This document shows positions 27,739-37,009 of a DNA stretch of 64,000 nt, one piece after another. Origin of the DNA: CAVUWL01 sp963700105 (GTDB lineage: Bacteria; Actinomycetota; Thermoleophilia; Solirubrobacterales; 70-9); NCBI GenBank assembly GCA_963700105.1, contig CAVOWL010000004.1, positions 310,001 to 374,000 of the forward strand, read 5' to 3'. Below the pieces are notes generated by a model that was not told the origin of the DNA, did no database searches, and saw only the letters and a list, made by a program, of their open reading frames with translations. Both the position numbers and the translations under genes were made by a program. The stretch's first letter is position 1, and each line of letters begins with the position of its first letter.

Positions 27739-27799
27739 GCAGGCTCCCGTCCCCGGATGGGCGCGCCGGATGAGCCGCTCGGTCCCCTCCCGATCAGCC

Positions 27800-27820
27800 T
27801 GCCCCAGGCTGAGTGGGGCA
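27800..27820. terminator. Strong hairpin between signalling remnants and AKR gene
   Basis: TGCCCCA, seven-base loop, TGGGGCA: a perfect 7-bp stem in the gap between the HD-GYP pseudogene (ends 27738) and the aldo/keto reductase. No T-run follows, so a classical intrinsic terminator is uncertain. Confidence 0.35.
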
Positions 27821-27920
27821 AACGGGGAGAGGATATTCGAGTTACAAAGCTCGGCTCCGTATGGCGAATACTCTGAGCGGGCGATGGTGCCTCAGATGGG
27901 CCTTGCCGGATCGAGCTAGA

Positions 27921-28952
27921 GTGCGCACCGTGGAGCACCGATCCCTCGGCAGTACGGGTGTAAAGGTAAGCCCCCTCTGCCTCGGCGCAATGATGTTCGG
28001 GGCCTGGGGTGAGCCCGACCCAAAGACCGCAATCAGGATCATCGACCGAGCGTTGGATGCCGGAATCAACTTCATCGACACCGCGGACGTCTATTCGGGC
28101 GGAGAATCTGAGGAAATCGTCGGTCAGGCTCTGAGCACTGGCAAGCGTGGAGATGTGATCCTCGCGACAAAGTTTCACGGCGCTATGGGCGAGGACCCAA
28201 ACCGAGCGGGCAACTCACGACGCTGGATCATCAGGGAGGTTGAGGACTCGCTGAGACGACTGCAAACCGACTGGATCGACCTCTACCAGGTCCACCGGTG
28301 GGATCCGTGGACCGCCCACGAGGAGACGCTGGGAGCGCTCACCGACCTAGTTGCGCAGGGCAAGGTGCGCTACATCGGATCCTCAACCTACCCGGCGAAG
28401 GAGATCGTCAAGGCTCAGTGGCTCGCCCATGAGCGCCACCTCCAGCGCTTTGTTTGCGAGCAGCCTCCATATTCGCTGCTGGCACGGGGCGTCGAAACCG
28501 ACGTGCTTCCTACTTGCCGAGACTTCCAAATGGGTGCGATCTCCTGGAGCCCCTTGGCCGGTGGCTGGCTCTCGGGCCGCTGGCGCAAGGGGGTCGAGGA
28601 CCTGACCTCCCGCCGGGCCGAGAGAATCCCGCAGCGCTATGACCTCTCGATTCCCGCCAATCAGGCCAAGCTCGAGGCCGCCGACGCGCTCGGAAAACTC
28701 GCAGAAGAGGCGGGAATATCCTTGATACACATGGCCCTCGGCTTCGTCATCCGCCATCCGGCAATAACCGCGGCGATCATCGGTCCGCGCACCATGGAGC
28801 AGCTTGAGTCCCAGCTCGGCGCGGCCGACCTCGACCTTGACCCTGCCACCCTGGACCGCATTGATGAGATCGTCGCGCCAGGTCTCACCGTGAATCCCAC
28901 TGATGCAGGCTGGACTAATCCAGCTCTCGCCAAAACCTCGCGCCGCCGCTAG
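27921..28952 (+). CDS. Aldo/keto reductase
   Basis: About 343 residues of the NADPH-dependent AKR superfamily, reducing aldehydes or ketones in the cytoplasm. The catalytic tetrad can be placed: Asp in FIDTADVY, Tyr in the same DVYSGG segment, Lys in ILATKFHG and His in YQVHRWD. C-terminal cofactor residues are in IIGPRTMEQLESQL. I prefer the GTG at 27921 (RTVEHRSLGSTGVKVSPLCL follows) to the upstream ATG at 27813, whose extra ~36 residues are unlike the family. GTG at 27930 is also possible. Physiological substrate unknown. Confidence 0.9.
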   Translation: MRTVEHRSLGSTGVKVSPLCLGAMMFGAWGEPDPKTAIRIIDRALDAGINFIDTADVYSGGESEEIVGQALSTGKRGDVILATKFHGAMGEDPNRAGNSRRWIIREVEDSLRRLQTDWIDLYQVHRWDPWTAHEETLGALTDLVAQGKVRYIGSSTYPAKEIVKAQWLAHERHLQRFVCEQPPYSLLARGVETDVLPTCRDFQMGAISWSPLAGGWLSGRWRKGVEDLTSRRAERIPQRYDLSIPANQAKLEAADALGKLAEEAGISLIHMALGFVIRHPAITAAIIGPRTMEQLESQLGAADLDLDPATLDRIDEIVAPGLTVNPTDAGWTNPALAKTSRRR

Positions 28953-29730
28953 CGTGTGCCGGCCCAACCGGGCCCTGAGCGAAATTAATTGAATCTGCAG
29001 TTCGGGGGACCATCCGAAGCCCGCCCTCGGAGGCTCATCCTGCTGTCGGCTGATTTCGATTCTCGATGCCCGCAGGGCAAACACCAGCCCTCTACAGACT
29101 CGATCACCACTTTATCTGGGAGGGCAAGACGCCCGACACACCAACACTCTCCGTTTGTCACGGGGATGGCGGTAGACGGAAATCCCATCCGTGTCGTCGC
29201 GTACAGGGAAGCGCTGCACGGCCCAGACATTAAATACGACGAGGTAATCAGCGGCCAGGGCAGAGTCCGATCCCACTTCTGCGCAGCGGCTCGGATCAGC
29301 GGTTTCTCGCGGATGCCCCCATTCGGAGCAGCAGGGGAAGCAGGTGCAACCGCCAAAACGGTTCATGAAGAACGGGCGTCAACCGCAGAGCCCTCCCCAC
29401 CAGCGAAAGGGGGAAACCACGACACGCCGTGAAACGTCAACAAGCCGCCAGTGCAAGATCGACCGCCGACAGAGCCAAGAGAGGTCGTTCAGCATGGCGT
29501 TTTGCCCCGGAGGTCCCCAGCGAGGCGGGGAGTCCGGCCACCGGTATCCCTAAGCCGCGCTCGAGGAACTTTGAAAGACTTGAGCCTGGCACGAATCGGA
29601 GCCGACTCAGATGGACAGCAATCCAACTACCAATTCACCAGATATACCAACCGAGTGCCGAAAGATACCGGCATCGTCGTCATATTGAGCTCGGCATCTA
29701 CCATTTTCTTATTCTGACCCGGGAGGCCCC
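28953..29730. other. Long intergenic stretch without a convincing gene
   Basis: Several overlapping open frames exist on both strands, but their translations are unpatterned, rich in Arg/Ser/Pro and match no motif I know. A short run LYRLDHHFIWEGKTPDTPTL on the plus strand near 29075-29135 looks protein-like and may be the relic of a small gene. No tRNA, repeat array or clear hairpin was seen. Confidence 0.45.
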
Positions 29731-30123
29731 ATGACTAGGACCCAACTTGTTAAAGGTGTCGACTTTGTCTCAGTGCCCACCCGCGACCTCACCACAGCAA
29801 GGTCGTTCTACGGTGAGACACTTGGCATGCCTTGCTCAATGTATATAGCGGGGAAACCGTTCGCAGAGTTTGAGACCGGCAGCTTGACGATCGGCGTCAT
29901 CGAGCCGGAGAAAATGGGGCTCGATTACCAACCCAGCCGCAACTACATAGCACTGCATGTCGATGACGTTCAGAAGGCCCGTGCCGATTTAGAGGAACGT
30001 GGAGTGAGCTTTGAGGGAGATACCTTCGACACAGGTGTCTGTCATATGGCCTTCTTTTCGGATCCCGACGGCAATGCGCTGATGCTGCACCATCGCTATA
30101 CACCACGCAAGCCGCAAGCATAG
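29731..30123 (+). CDS. VOC family (glyoxalase/bleomycin-resistance) protein
   Basis: A 130-residue protein with two beta-alpha-beta-beta-beta modules. It begins VKGVDFVSVPTRDLTTARSF followed by YGETLGMPC, and the second module starts NYIALHVDDVQKARADLEE and ends FFSDPDGNALMLHHRY, the usual metal-ligand glutamate position being replaced by the His-rich end. Length and layout are those of small dimeric VOC proteins (lyases, dioxygenases or binding proteins). A GGGAGG ribosome site lies just before the ATG. Substrate unknown. Confidence 0.85.
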   Translation: MTRTQLVKGVDFVSVPTRDLTTARSFYGETLGMPCSMYIAGKPFAEFETGSLTIGVIEPEKMGLDYQPSRNYIALHVDDVQKARADLEERGVSFEGDTFDTGVCHMAFFSDPDGNALMLHHRYTPRKPQA

Positions 30124-30188
30124 CTTGGAGGCGGGGGCAGATCATCTTGCCGCATTCTCTCGAACCTTACCCGAGCAGTCGCACTCGA

Positions 30189-30217
30189 TTGATCGAACGT
30201 ACGTTTTTGAATATAAT
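30189..30217 (+). promoter_or_regulatory. Candidate sigma-70-type promoter with palindromic spacer
   Basis: TTGATC (30189-30194), 17 bases, then TATAAT (30212-30217) on the plus strand. The spacer contains the perfect palindrome AACGTACGTT (30196-30205), a plausible repressor site. It lies upstream of the FtsH gene (ATG 30520), implying a leader of about 300 bases, in an otherwise gene-free 396-base gap (30124-30519). Confidence 0.4.
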
Positions 30218-30519
30218 TGCTTACAGGAGATAGAACGGTTCAAGCGCAGCGCAATCGCACCGGCCCCGACGTATTTGAGACATTCCCATATGACAATGGC
30301 GCGTCTAGACAGTGAGCCGGTGCCTCGAGCGGCGAGCATTGCGGCAAGGGAGCACAGGCGGGCTGAGGAGGACAGCTCAGCTTCAAGTTCTGGAGATCTC
30401 TGGCAATTATCAGTCGGATGATCCCACCCCGGAGACCGCGACCAAAGTGGCCCACTTTTCGACCGACCTTGACACTTCGTTAGCAAGAACGAACGGATTT
30501 TCTACGGAGCTCCCGCGAA

Positions 30520-32589
30520 ATGGAACGGCTGTGCTGCGGCGCGACGATGCGTAGCATGGGCACGATGCCCGATCTAACGCCGCAGGAGCCTGATGGTGGA
30601 GACACCAGCAAGACGAATCCGCACCCGCCGATGCCGCGCGACAAGCGTGGCTGGCATGTGGCGCCATCGCCAGACGGGCGGGGGATGCCCGAGCACGCGC
30701 CGACCGCGCCGCCGCCGCACCGACGGCCCGCGTTTCTGTGGTTCGTGGTGGCGCTTCTTGCGCTCAACTGGCTTTCGCTTCTCCTGTTCCAGCACTCTAC
30801 GGGCGAACCGCGGGTGACGGTGCCGTTCAGCCCATACTTTTTGGAACAGGTCAAAGGTGACTCGGTCTACTCGATCGTCTCCAAGGGCGACACAATCCAG
30901 GGCGAACTCAAGGCCAAACAACGCTATCCAGCCGATGACAAGGAGGCCACGCCCACAAAGCTGTTCGCCACGCAGGTGCCGAGCTTCTGGGACGGCAGCG
31001 GGCTGTCGGCGCTGCTGCAGGAACGGGGAGTCAAGATCAACGCCGAATCGACGAGCACTGGCGAGTCGCTTTTGGAGGAGATCCTGCTCGGGTTCGGCCC
31101 GACGCTCTTGATCGTCGGCATTTTCATCCTGATCTTCCGTCGTGCCGCCAAGGGCGGCGGCATGGGCGCGCTAGGCAACTTCGGGCGCTCGCAGGCGCGG
31201 CAAGTGGATCCGGAAAAGATCCGGGTGACATTCGATGACGTCGCGGGGATCGATGAGGCCAAGGCCGAGCTCACGGAGATCGTCGACTTCTTGCGCAATC
31301 CCGAGCGCTACGGCAGTCTCGGTGGGCGTATGCCCCATGGGGTCCTGCTCTCGGGCGCGCCCGGCACCGGCAAGACGCTGCTCGCCAGGGCGGTGGCCGG
31401 GGAGGCGCACGCGGCGTTCTTCTCGATCTCGGCATCGGAGTTCATCGAGGCGATTGTCGGCGTCGGCGCCTCGCGCGTGCGTGACCTGTTTACTAAGGCC
31501 AAGGAGGCTGAGCCGGCGATCATCTTCATCGATGAGCTCGATGCGATCGGCCGCTCGCGCCAGGGCTCGGTATCGGTCACGGGCGCCAACGACGAGCGCG
31601 AGCAGACGCTCGACCAGATCCTCACCGAAATTGACGGGTTCGAGTCCTCCGAGGCCGTGATCGTGCTCGCGGCGACCAACCGACCCGATGTGCTCGACCC
31701 CGCGCTGTTGCGGGCAGGGCGATTTGACCGGAGAGTGGCTGTACAGGCGCCTGATCGTGCTGGGCGGGCTGCAATCCTCGCCGTGCACACTCGCTCGATC
31801 CCGCTCGATGACGAGGTCGACCTGGAGGGGCTGGCCTCGAGCACCCCAGGCATGGTCGGCGCTGATCTCGCCAACCTTGCCAACGAGGCCGCGCTGCTCG
31901 CCGCTCGCCGCGAGCATGCGAAGGTCAAGATGAGCGACTTCACCGACTCACTCGAGAAGATCATGCTCGGCTCCCCCCGTGGCATCCTGCTCTCGCCAGA
32001 GGACCGCGAACGCACCGCCTTCCATGAGTCCGGGCACGCGCTCGTCGGGATGCTCACAGCGGGCGCGGACCCTGTGCGCAAGGTCTCGATTATCCCGCGC
32101 GGGATGGCGCTGGGGGTGACGCTCTCAACGCCCGATTCAGATCGTGTCGCATACTCACTCAAGGAACTACAGGCAAAGATCCGTGTTGCACTCGGTGGTC
32201 GCGTTGCTGAGGAAGTCGTTTACAGCACGATCACCACGGGCGCGGAGGCTGATATCCAGCAGCTCACACTGATCGCGCGTCAAATGGTCGGCCGCTGGGG
32301 CATGAGCGAGGCAATAGGCCCGATTGCCGTAGTTCCCGCTGACGGGGAGGGAGGGTTCCAACCGGGGGCGAGCTCGACCTCGGAGTCCACCCAGCGCCTG
32401 GTGGACGAGGAGGTCAGAAGGATGATCGACACCGCCCAGCAGGAGGTCACAAGCCTGCTTACAGAGCATCGGGAGCAGTTGGAGAGTCTTGCTCATGCGC
32501 TCCTCGCGAGCGAGACACTTGACGAACTCGATGCCTATGCGGCGGCCGGCGTGGATGCACGCCAGCAGCAACCCGCGGCCCTCTCCTGA
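30520..32589 (+). CDS. ftsH: ATP-dependent zinc metalloprotease FtsH
   Basis: A 689-residue membrane AAA protease. A proline-rich cytoplasmic lead (1-69) precedes TM1 (70-90), an extracytoplasmic domain (91-188) and TM2 (189-207). The AAA domain has GAPGTGKT at 279-286, Walker B IIFIDELDAIG and the arginine-finger region RAGRFDRRVAVQAPDR. The zinc protease motif HESGH starts near residue 502. ATG at 30520 has GGAG 10 bases upstream; in-frame ATGs at 30547, 30556 and 30565 are alternatives. It degrades misfolded membrane proteins and regulators. The long proline-rich N-terminus suggests an accessory stress paralogue rather than the housekeeping copy. Confidence 0.93.
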   Translation: MERLCCGATMRSMGTMPDLTPQEPDGGDTSKTNPHPPMPRDKRGWHVAPSPDGRGMPEHAPTAPPPHRRPAFLWFVVALLALNWLSLLLFQHSTGEPRVTVPFSPYFLEQVKGDSVYSIVSKGDTIQGELKAKQRYPADDKEATPTKLFATQVPSFWDGSGLSALLQERGVKINAESTSTGESLLEEILLGFGPTLLIVGIFILIFRRAAKGGGMGALGNFGRSQARQVDPEKIRVTFDDVAGIDEAKAELTEIVDFLRNPERYGSLGGRMPHGVLLSGAPGTGKTLLARAVAGEAHAAFFSISASEFIEAIVGVGASRVRDLFTKAKEAEPAIIFIDELDAIGRSRQGSVSVTGANDEREQTLDQILTEIDGFESSEAVIVLAATNRPDVLDPALLRAGRFDRRVAVQAPDRAGRAAILAVHTRSIPLDDEVDLEGLASSTPGMVGADLANLANEAALLAARREHAKVKMSDFTDSLEKIMLGSPRGILLSPEDRERTAFHESGHALVGMLTAGADPVRKVSIIPRGMALGVTLSTPDSDRVAYSLKELQAKIRVALGGRVAEEVVYSTITTGAEADIQQLTLIARQMVGRWGMSEAIGPIAVVPADGEGGFQPGASSTSESTQRLVDEEVRRMIDTAQQEVTSLLTEHREQLESLAHALLASETLDELDAYAAAGVDARQQQPAALS

Positions 32590-32667
32590 TGTGACGGCGC
32601 GCGAGGCGACGTTCGTCACGATAAGTCAAGTAGCGACCCCGAGCCAAAAGCTCGGCGGGAGACCAGC

Positions 32668-33525
32668 TCAGGCCAGTAGCCGCCCGCCATCGACGACGAT
32701 CTGGGAACCAGTCATGTAGCTAGAAAGATCTGAGGCGAGGAACAATGCGGCTCGCCCGATGTCGTCGGGATCGCCCATCCGCCGCATCGGGATCATCGCC
32801 TCAAAGCCCTCCAGGTCTGCCTGGTCCATGCCCCCCGCACCCGGCGTTTTGATCCCGCCCGGGGCGATCGCATTGACTGAGATGCCATGCGGCGCGAGCT
32901 CCAGGGCGACGTTTTTGGTGAAACCCCAGGCGCCGTGCTTGGAGGCGTCATATGGGGCCAGCCCTACCATCGAGGGATGCAGCGCATCGATTGAGGTGAC
33001 ATTGATGATCCGGCCACCTTTGCCCTGGGCTATCATCCGCGACGAAACCGCCTTCGTGCACAAGAACAAGCCGGTCAGATTCACCTCGATCACCCGTTGG
33101 AAGGTTTTTAAACTGAGCTCGCTGAGCGTCGCCATCGGGTAGATCCCCGCGTTGTTAACGAGGATGTCGATATCCCCGAAGACCTCGACTGCATCGTGCG
33201 CAATGCGCTCGACGCTCTCCGGATCGCTGATGTCGCCATGAACGGCGAGAGCGCTGTGCGCTCGCTGGGCCTGCAGCGCTTCGGCCGCGTCCTCCGCGGC
33301 CAGGAGGTCCAGATCTGCGACGACAACACTCGCGCCCGCCTCGTGCAGGCGGCGAGCGATGCCGAGCCCGATCCCCATCGCTGATCCAGTGACAATCGCG
33401 GTGCGGCCCGTAAGGTTAGTGAGCTCTGACAACGGCTTGGCCTGTAGCGGGGGACTCGTCGAACTCACGCCGTGAAAGTTCCCAAACACGGCGATGAGGA
33501 ACATCCGTGATCGGCCGCTGGCCAA
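32668..33525 (-). CDS. Short-chain dehydrogenase/reductase (SDR)
   Basis: A classical SDR with NAD(P) motif VTGSAMGIGLG, the NNAG motif (LVNNAGIYP), catalytic Ser in NVTSID and the YxxxK pair in PYDASKHGAWG. The family oxidises or reduces alcohols and ketones. The final residues PGGIKTPGAG and YMTGSQIVVDGG are also typical. The conserved fold starts about 40 residues after the first ATG; a GTG at 33468 (VSSTSPPLQ) or ATG at 33504 are possible true starts. It is convergent with ftsH with a 78-base gap. Confidence 0.88.
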   Translation of the reverse strand: MASGRSRMFLIAVFGNFHGVSSTSPPLQAKPLSELTNLTGRTAIVTGSAMGIGLGIARRLHEAGASVVVADLDLLAAEDAAEALQAQRAHSALAVHGDISDPESVERIAHDAVEVFGDIDILVNNAGIYPMATLSELSLKTFQRVIEVNLTGLFLCTKAVSSRMIAQGKGGRIINVTSIDALHPSMVGLAPYDASKHGAWGFTKNVALELAPHGISVNAIAPGGIKTPGAGGMDQADLEGFEAMIPMRRMGDPDDIGRAALFLASDLSSYMTGSQIVVDGGRLLA

Positions 33526-33589
33526 AGCGGAGAACTACTGGTATACGAGCGTGCCGACTCGCCGGGACCTCAATAATAGGCCCTTTCCT

Positions 33590-33742
33590 CAGGGCGAGCG
33601 CCGGGGCGATGCCGGAGACCTGGGAGGGGCAGTAGGCGGCGCCCAAGGACCAGGTGATCAGCGCGACGATCATCAGCCACAGCGGCTGCACGCCGATCGG
33701 GATGCCGGCGAGGCGGCCGATGCGGATGCTGCCCCGGCTCAT
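33590..33742 (-). pseudogene. Truncated site-2 protease (M50 family), N-terminal fragment
   Basis: The first ~50 codons from ATG 33742 read SIRIGRLAGIPIGVQPLWLM followed by IVALITWSLGAAY, the first membrane segment of actinobacterial M50 intramembrane proteases (Rip3 type). The HExxH zinc site and the rest of the protein are absent; after about 33590 the frame continues with unrelated residues. The fragment starts directly upstream of the SDR gene, so the deletion joined the two. In mycobacteria the related Rip3 gene is part of the dormancy regulon. Confidence 0.7.
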
Positions 33743-33784
33743 CGGGGCACTCTTTGCAAATCGCGGCCCCGCCGCCTCTGCACC

Positions 33785-34459
33785 TCAGGCGGCCGCATTG
33801 TGAAATTCCGCGAGCACCGATACGACGTCCTCGTCGGAGACCTGGGAGAAGTCCCAGTACGACTGGCCGACCCCATACATCAGTGGCGGGACCAGGAGGC
33901 AGACGAACGCATCCGCCTCCCCGCGTAACCGCAGGATCGAGTCCGCCGCACAGACCGGGACAGCGAGGATCATCCGCCGCGGATCCCGGCGGCGGAGGGC
34001 GCGAAGCGCGGCCGTGTCAGTCACCCCGGTCGCGATGCCGTCGTCGACGACAATGACGGTTCTGCCTTTTAGATCAAGAGGCGGGCGATCGTCGCGGTAG
34101 GCATCGACGCGGCGGCGCAACTCGGCTGTCTCTCGAGCGATGATCGAGTCAAGGATCCCTCCGTTGATCCCCAGCCCGGCCACAGCCTCGGTGTCGATCA
34201 GCCGGCTACCGTCCTCGGCAACGGCACCGATTCCGTACTCGCGGTTGTGCGGAGCGCCGAGCTTTCGCACTGCAAAGATCTCAAGCGGCGCGCCCAGCGC
34301 CATCGCGATCTCCCTTGCCACAGGAACACCTCCGCGAGGGAGTGCTACCACGACCGGGTCCTTATCCGATAGCGGCAGCAGCTGCTCGGCCAGCTGCCTT
34401 CCGGCATCTCGCCGGTCCGCGAAGGGGAAGCTGTCACTGTGGGGCTCGATCAGGGACAT
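33785..34459 (-). CDS. Phosphoribosyltransferase-family protein
   Basis: A 224-residue type I phosphoribosyltransferase fold. The PRPP-binding motif is VIVVDDGIATGVT, preceded by VVALPRGGVPVAREIAMALG and FAVRKLGAPHN, a pattern shared with the stand-alone and erythromycin-esterase-linked PRTases of actinobacteria, including Rv0571c of the mycobacterial dormancy set. The reaction is not defined for this subgroup. ATG at 34459 fits the family N-terminus (FPFADRRDAGRQLAEQL). Gene neighbours are the M50 remnant and a gene-poor stretch. Confidence 0.85.
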   Translation of the reverse strand: MSLIEPHSDSFPFADRRDAGRQLAEQLLPLSDKDPVVVALPRGGVPVAREIAMALGAPLEIFAVRKLGAPHNREYGIGAVAEDGSRLIDTEAVAGLGINGGILDSIIARETAELRRRVDAYRDDRPPLDLKGRTVIVVDDGIATGVTDTAALRALRRRDPRRMILAVPVCAADSILRLRGEADAFVCLLVPPLMYGVGQSYWDFSQVSDEDVVSVLAEFHNAAA

Positions 34460-34693
34460 TGCCTTTCTGCCATTCTCGGCGCCTTCGCGGGAGGAATCAT
34501 CGGTGTATTTCCCCAGTTCTTGGTTCGGTTTTCCCGGTGGAATCGCTCACAGTCGGCCTTGTTCGCTATCTAAGGCAGTTTCGAATTCGAAGGCTTTTGT
34601 TGATGCATTCGCCCTCCTCACCGACATGCTTTCGCGGATGCCAATGCCATGCATCTGGCGGCTACCGGAACGCCCGCCGCCGGGGACTTCCGT

Positions 34694-35095
34694 TCACCAT
34701 TGCGCGACGAGGAGCGCCTCAAGCCGGCTTCTCTCTGGATCGCACCGGCCACATTGCCCTTGGGGTGATCGCATTCGAGTTGCTGAGATCGAGAGTTCAG
34801 CCTCGTCGAGTTTGTCGAGGCTCGCCAGGTAGTCTGCGTGATGGGGCCGGGGTGCGGGCAATTGGGTCGGCACTCGCCGACCTTGCGTGAGACGCTGAGG
34901 CCGCATGCTGAGCGGCATGCTCGAAGCTGCTGCAGGCTCCGGATCATCCGGCGCCGTTGACGCGGTCGCGACAACGGGAGAGTCTCGATGCAGCACCGAC
35001 CGCAGCTGATCCAAACGCCGTTGAGCTTTTGGATAGACCCCTCTACCCAACTCACCCGGCATCAGGCTAGGGTAGGCCTCTCCAAATGAGGACAT
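34694..35095 (-). CDS. Hypothetical protein, doubtful
   Basis: Reading from ATG 35095 gives about 133 residues beginning SSFGEAYPSLMPGELGRGVY and ending with HADYLASLDKLDEAELSIS and CGRCDPERSRLEALLVAQ. The C-terminal part has plausible helix and a CxxC, but I do not recognise a family. It lies in a 765-base stretch (34460-35225) between the PRTase and sulfatase genes that otherwise holds only motif-free frames. It could be a small real gene divergent from the sulfatase or chance. Confidence 0.33.
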   Translation of the reverse strand: MSSFGEAYPSLMPGELGRGVYPKAQRRLDQLRSVLHRDSPVVATASTAPDDPEPAAASSMPLSMRPQRLTQGRRVPTQLPAPRPHHADYLASLDKLDEAELSISATRMRSPQGQCGRCDPERSRLEALLVAQW

Positions 35096-35225
35096 GGCCG
35101 CTGTGCTAGATCGGCCGCGAATCGAAGGAACGCCGTGCTGCTCGCCTAGGGCCGCCGCCATGAGGCGAAGCTTTCGGATCACCGATCCGATTTGGACATT
35201 GTCAAATGCTGAACTGGAGAATGCT

Positions 35226-36929
35226 ATGAGTAAGCCCAACGTCCTGTTGATCCTCACTGACCAGCTTCGCTACCCGCCCGGCTATGAGTCCGAGGAGCTG
35301 GCGCGGTTCCGCGCCGAGGCCATGCCCGGGGTCGAGCGCCTGCGAACAACCGGCGTCTCTTTCAAACACCACTATCCGATGGCCACCGCCTGCGCCCCGA
35401 GCCGAGCATCGCTTCTGACCGGTCAGTACCCCTCCCTGCACGGCGTCACCCAGACCGACGGCCTAGCGAAGACCCCCGACAGCGACGACATGTTCTGGCT
35501 AACACCCGACAGCGTGCCGACCCTCGGCGACTGGTTTCGAGCGGGCGGCTACCGAACCTATTTCAAGGGAAAGTGGCACGCCTCTCATGCCCATCTGGAT
35601 GCGGAGGACGGCGAGGGCTACCTGCTCTCGATCGACGACGACGGCACCCCGCAAGAGGAGAACATCCAGAAGTACCTGGAAGCCAACCTGCTCGATGACT
35701 TCGGTTTCTCTGAGTGGGTCGGTCCCGAGCCACACGGCCTCGGCAAGCACAACATGGGGACGATCAAGGATCCATTCACCGCTGATGAGACGATCGACCT
35801 GCTGAAGCGCTTCGACCAAGAGGAGGGTCAAGATCCGTGGCTCACGGTCTGCTCATTCCTCAACCCCCACGACGATTCGTTTTTCGGCGGCGTCGGTCTG
35901 CTTCAGGGGCTGCGCTACCACCCTTCGGAGGTACCTCACGTCGAGCAGTCGCCGACCCACAAGGAGGACCTATCGAGCAAGCCCGCTTGCCAGGCGGCCT
36001 ACAACGACTCTTGGACCAAGATGGCCGCGCCGCAGCCCTGGATCCAGACCCACCTCAAGTTCTACTACCAGGTCCAGGCCGCCGTCGGGGAGCAAATCAC
36101 CCGCGTCCTCGACGCGCTGGCCGCTAGCCCAGCGTTCGAGAACACGATCGTGATCTTTAGCTCCGATCATGGCGACATGCAGGGCGCCCACGGCGGCATG
36201 CATGAGAAGTGGCACGTCGCCTATGAGGAGGCCCTCCATGTGCCGTTCATCGTCTCCAGCCCGCTGCTGCCAGGTGGCGAGCGTGAGATCGAGATCCCGA
36301 CCAACCATGCCGACCTGATCCCGACCCTGCTCGGCCTAACTGGCATCGATCGAGGCGAGGCTCTCGCGAAGCTGGCGAAGGATCACACCGACGCCCGCCC
36401 TCTGGTTGGCCGCGACCTCTCAGAGACAGTCCGCAGCGCAGAGGCGGTCGCAACGCCGGAGCCCGTCCTGTTCACGACCGATGACGAGATCAGCGAGGGA
36501 AGTGCCTCGGGGGCGAGCCCCGTCGCGGGGATCGCCAAAAAGCTCCGCGTTTACTCGGTGGTGCCCCAGCCCAATCACATCGAGACGGTGGTTGCGGAGG
36601 TCGAGGTGGACGGCGCGCAGCATCGTGTCAAGTTCTCCCGCTACCACGACAACATGCAGTTCTGGACCGTCCCGGGTAAGCGTGACGAGCGTCTGGCGGG
36701 CCGCAAGACGCTCGACGTGACCGAGCCCGAGCCCGATGAATTCGAGCTCTACGACCTCACCCTTGATCCATACGAGGAACGAAACCTCGCCCACCCCGAT
36801 CACGCGAACGACGCCTCGCGGGCCCTACAAGACGCAATGACAACCCTGCTTGTCGATCAGCTTGCCAAAAAGCGGCTCACGCCGACCGGGGGGGCTGTTC
36901 CTGGCTACCGGCCTCCATTGCCCGCCTGA
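35226..36929 (+). CDS. Sulfatase (type I arylsulfatase family)
   Basis: A 567-residue alkaline-phosphatase-fold sulfatase hydrolysing sulfate esters. It starts MSKPNVLLILTDQLRYP, with metal ligands in LTDQ. The formylglycine precursor is C56 in CAPSRASLLTGQYPSLHG. Other features are FKGKWHASHA and FSSDHGDMQGAHGG (metal Asp/His) and HEKWHVAYEEALHVPF. The frame is open 44 codons further upstream, but ATG 35226 matches the family start. No signal peptide is present, so it should be cytoplasmic. No formylglycine-generating enzyme gene is in view; maturation would need one elsewhere. Confidence 0.92.
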   Translation: MSKPNVLLILTDQLRYPPGYESEELARFRAEAMPGVERLRTTGVSFKHHYPMATACAPSRASLLTGQYPSLHGVTQTDGLAKTPDSDDMFWLTPDSVPTLGDWFRAGGYRTYFKGKWHASHAHLDAEDGEGYLLSIDDDGTPQEENIQKYLEANLLDDFGFSEWVGPEPHGLGKHNMGTIKDPFTADETIDLLKRFDQEEGQDPWLTVCSFLNPHDDSFFGGVGLLQGLRYHPSEVPHVEQSPTHKEDLSSKPACQAAYNDSWTKMAAPQPWIQTHLKFYYQVQAAVGEQITRVLDALAASPAFENTIVIFSSDHGDMQGAHGGMHEKWHVAYEEALHVPFIVSSPLLPGGEREIEIPTNHADLIPTLLGLTGIDRGEALAKLAKDHTDARPLVGRDLSETVRSAEAVATPEPVLFTTDDEISEGSASGASPVAGIAKKLRVYSVVPQPNHIETVVAEVEVDGAQHRVKFSRYHDNMQFWTVPGKRDERLAGRKTLDVTEPEPDEFELYDLTLDPYEERNLAHPDHANDASRALQDAMTTLLVDQLAKKRLTPTGGAVPGYRPPLPA

Positions 36930-37009
36930 CGTGATCCCGTGGTGGTTGACCTTCGAGCTGTGCCGGTCCCATGTCAGTGCTGGCAGCCCCACCTTTAGGA
37001 GGAGTACCC

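Noticed and set aside
28985..29432. Overlapping frames of 120-150 codons on both strands
   Set aside because: No motif, no ribosome site and unnatural composition on either strand.
2000..34460. A DosR-type binding box (20-bp GGGAC…GTCCC palindrome) upstream of the dormancy-like genes
   Set aside because: I found no clear match by eye; only the ATTACGGA dyad and weak half-words stood out.
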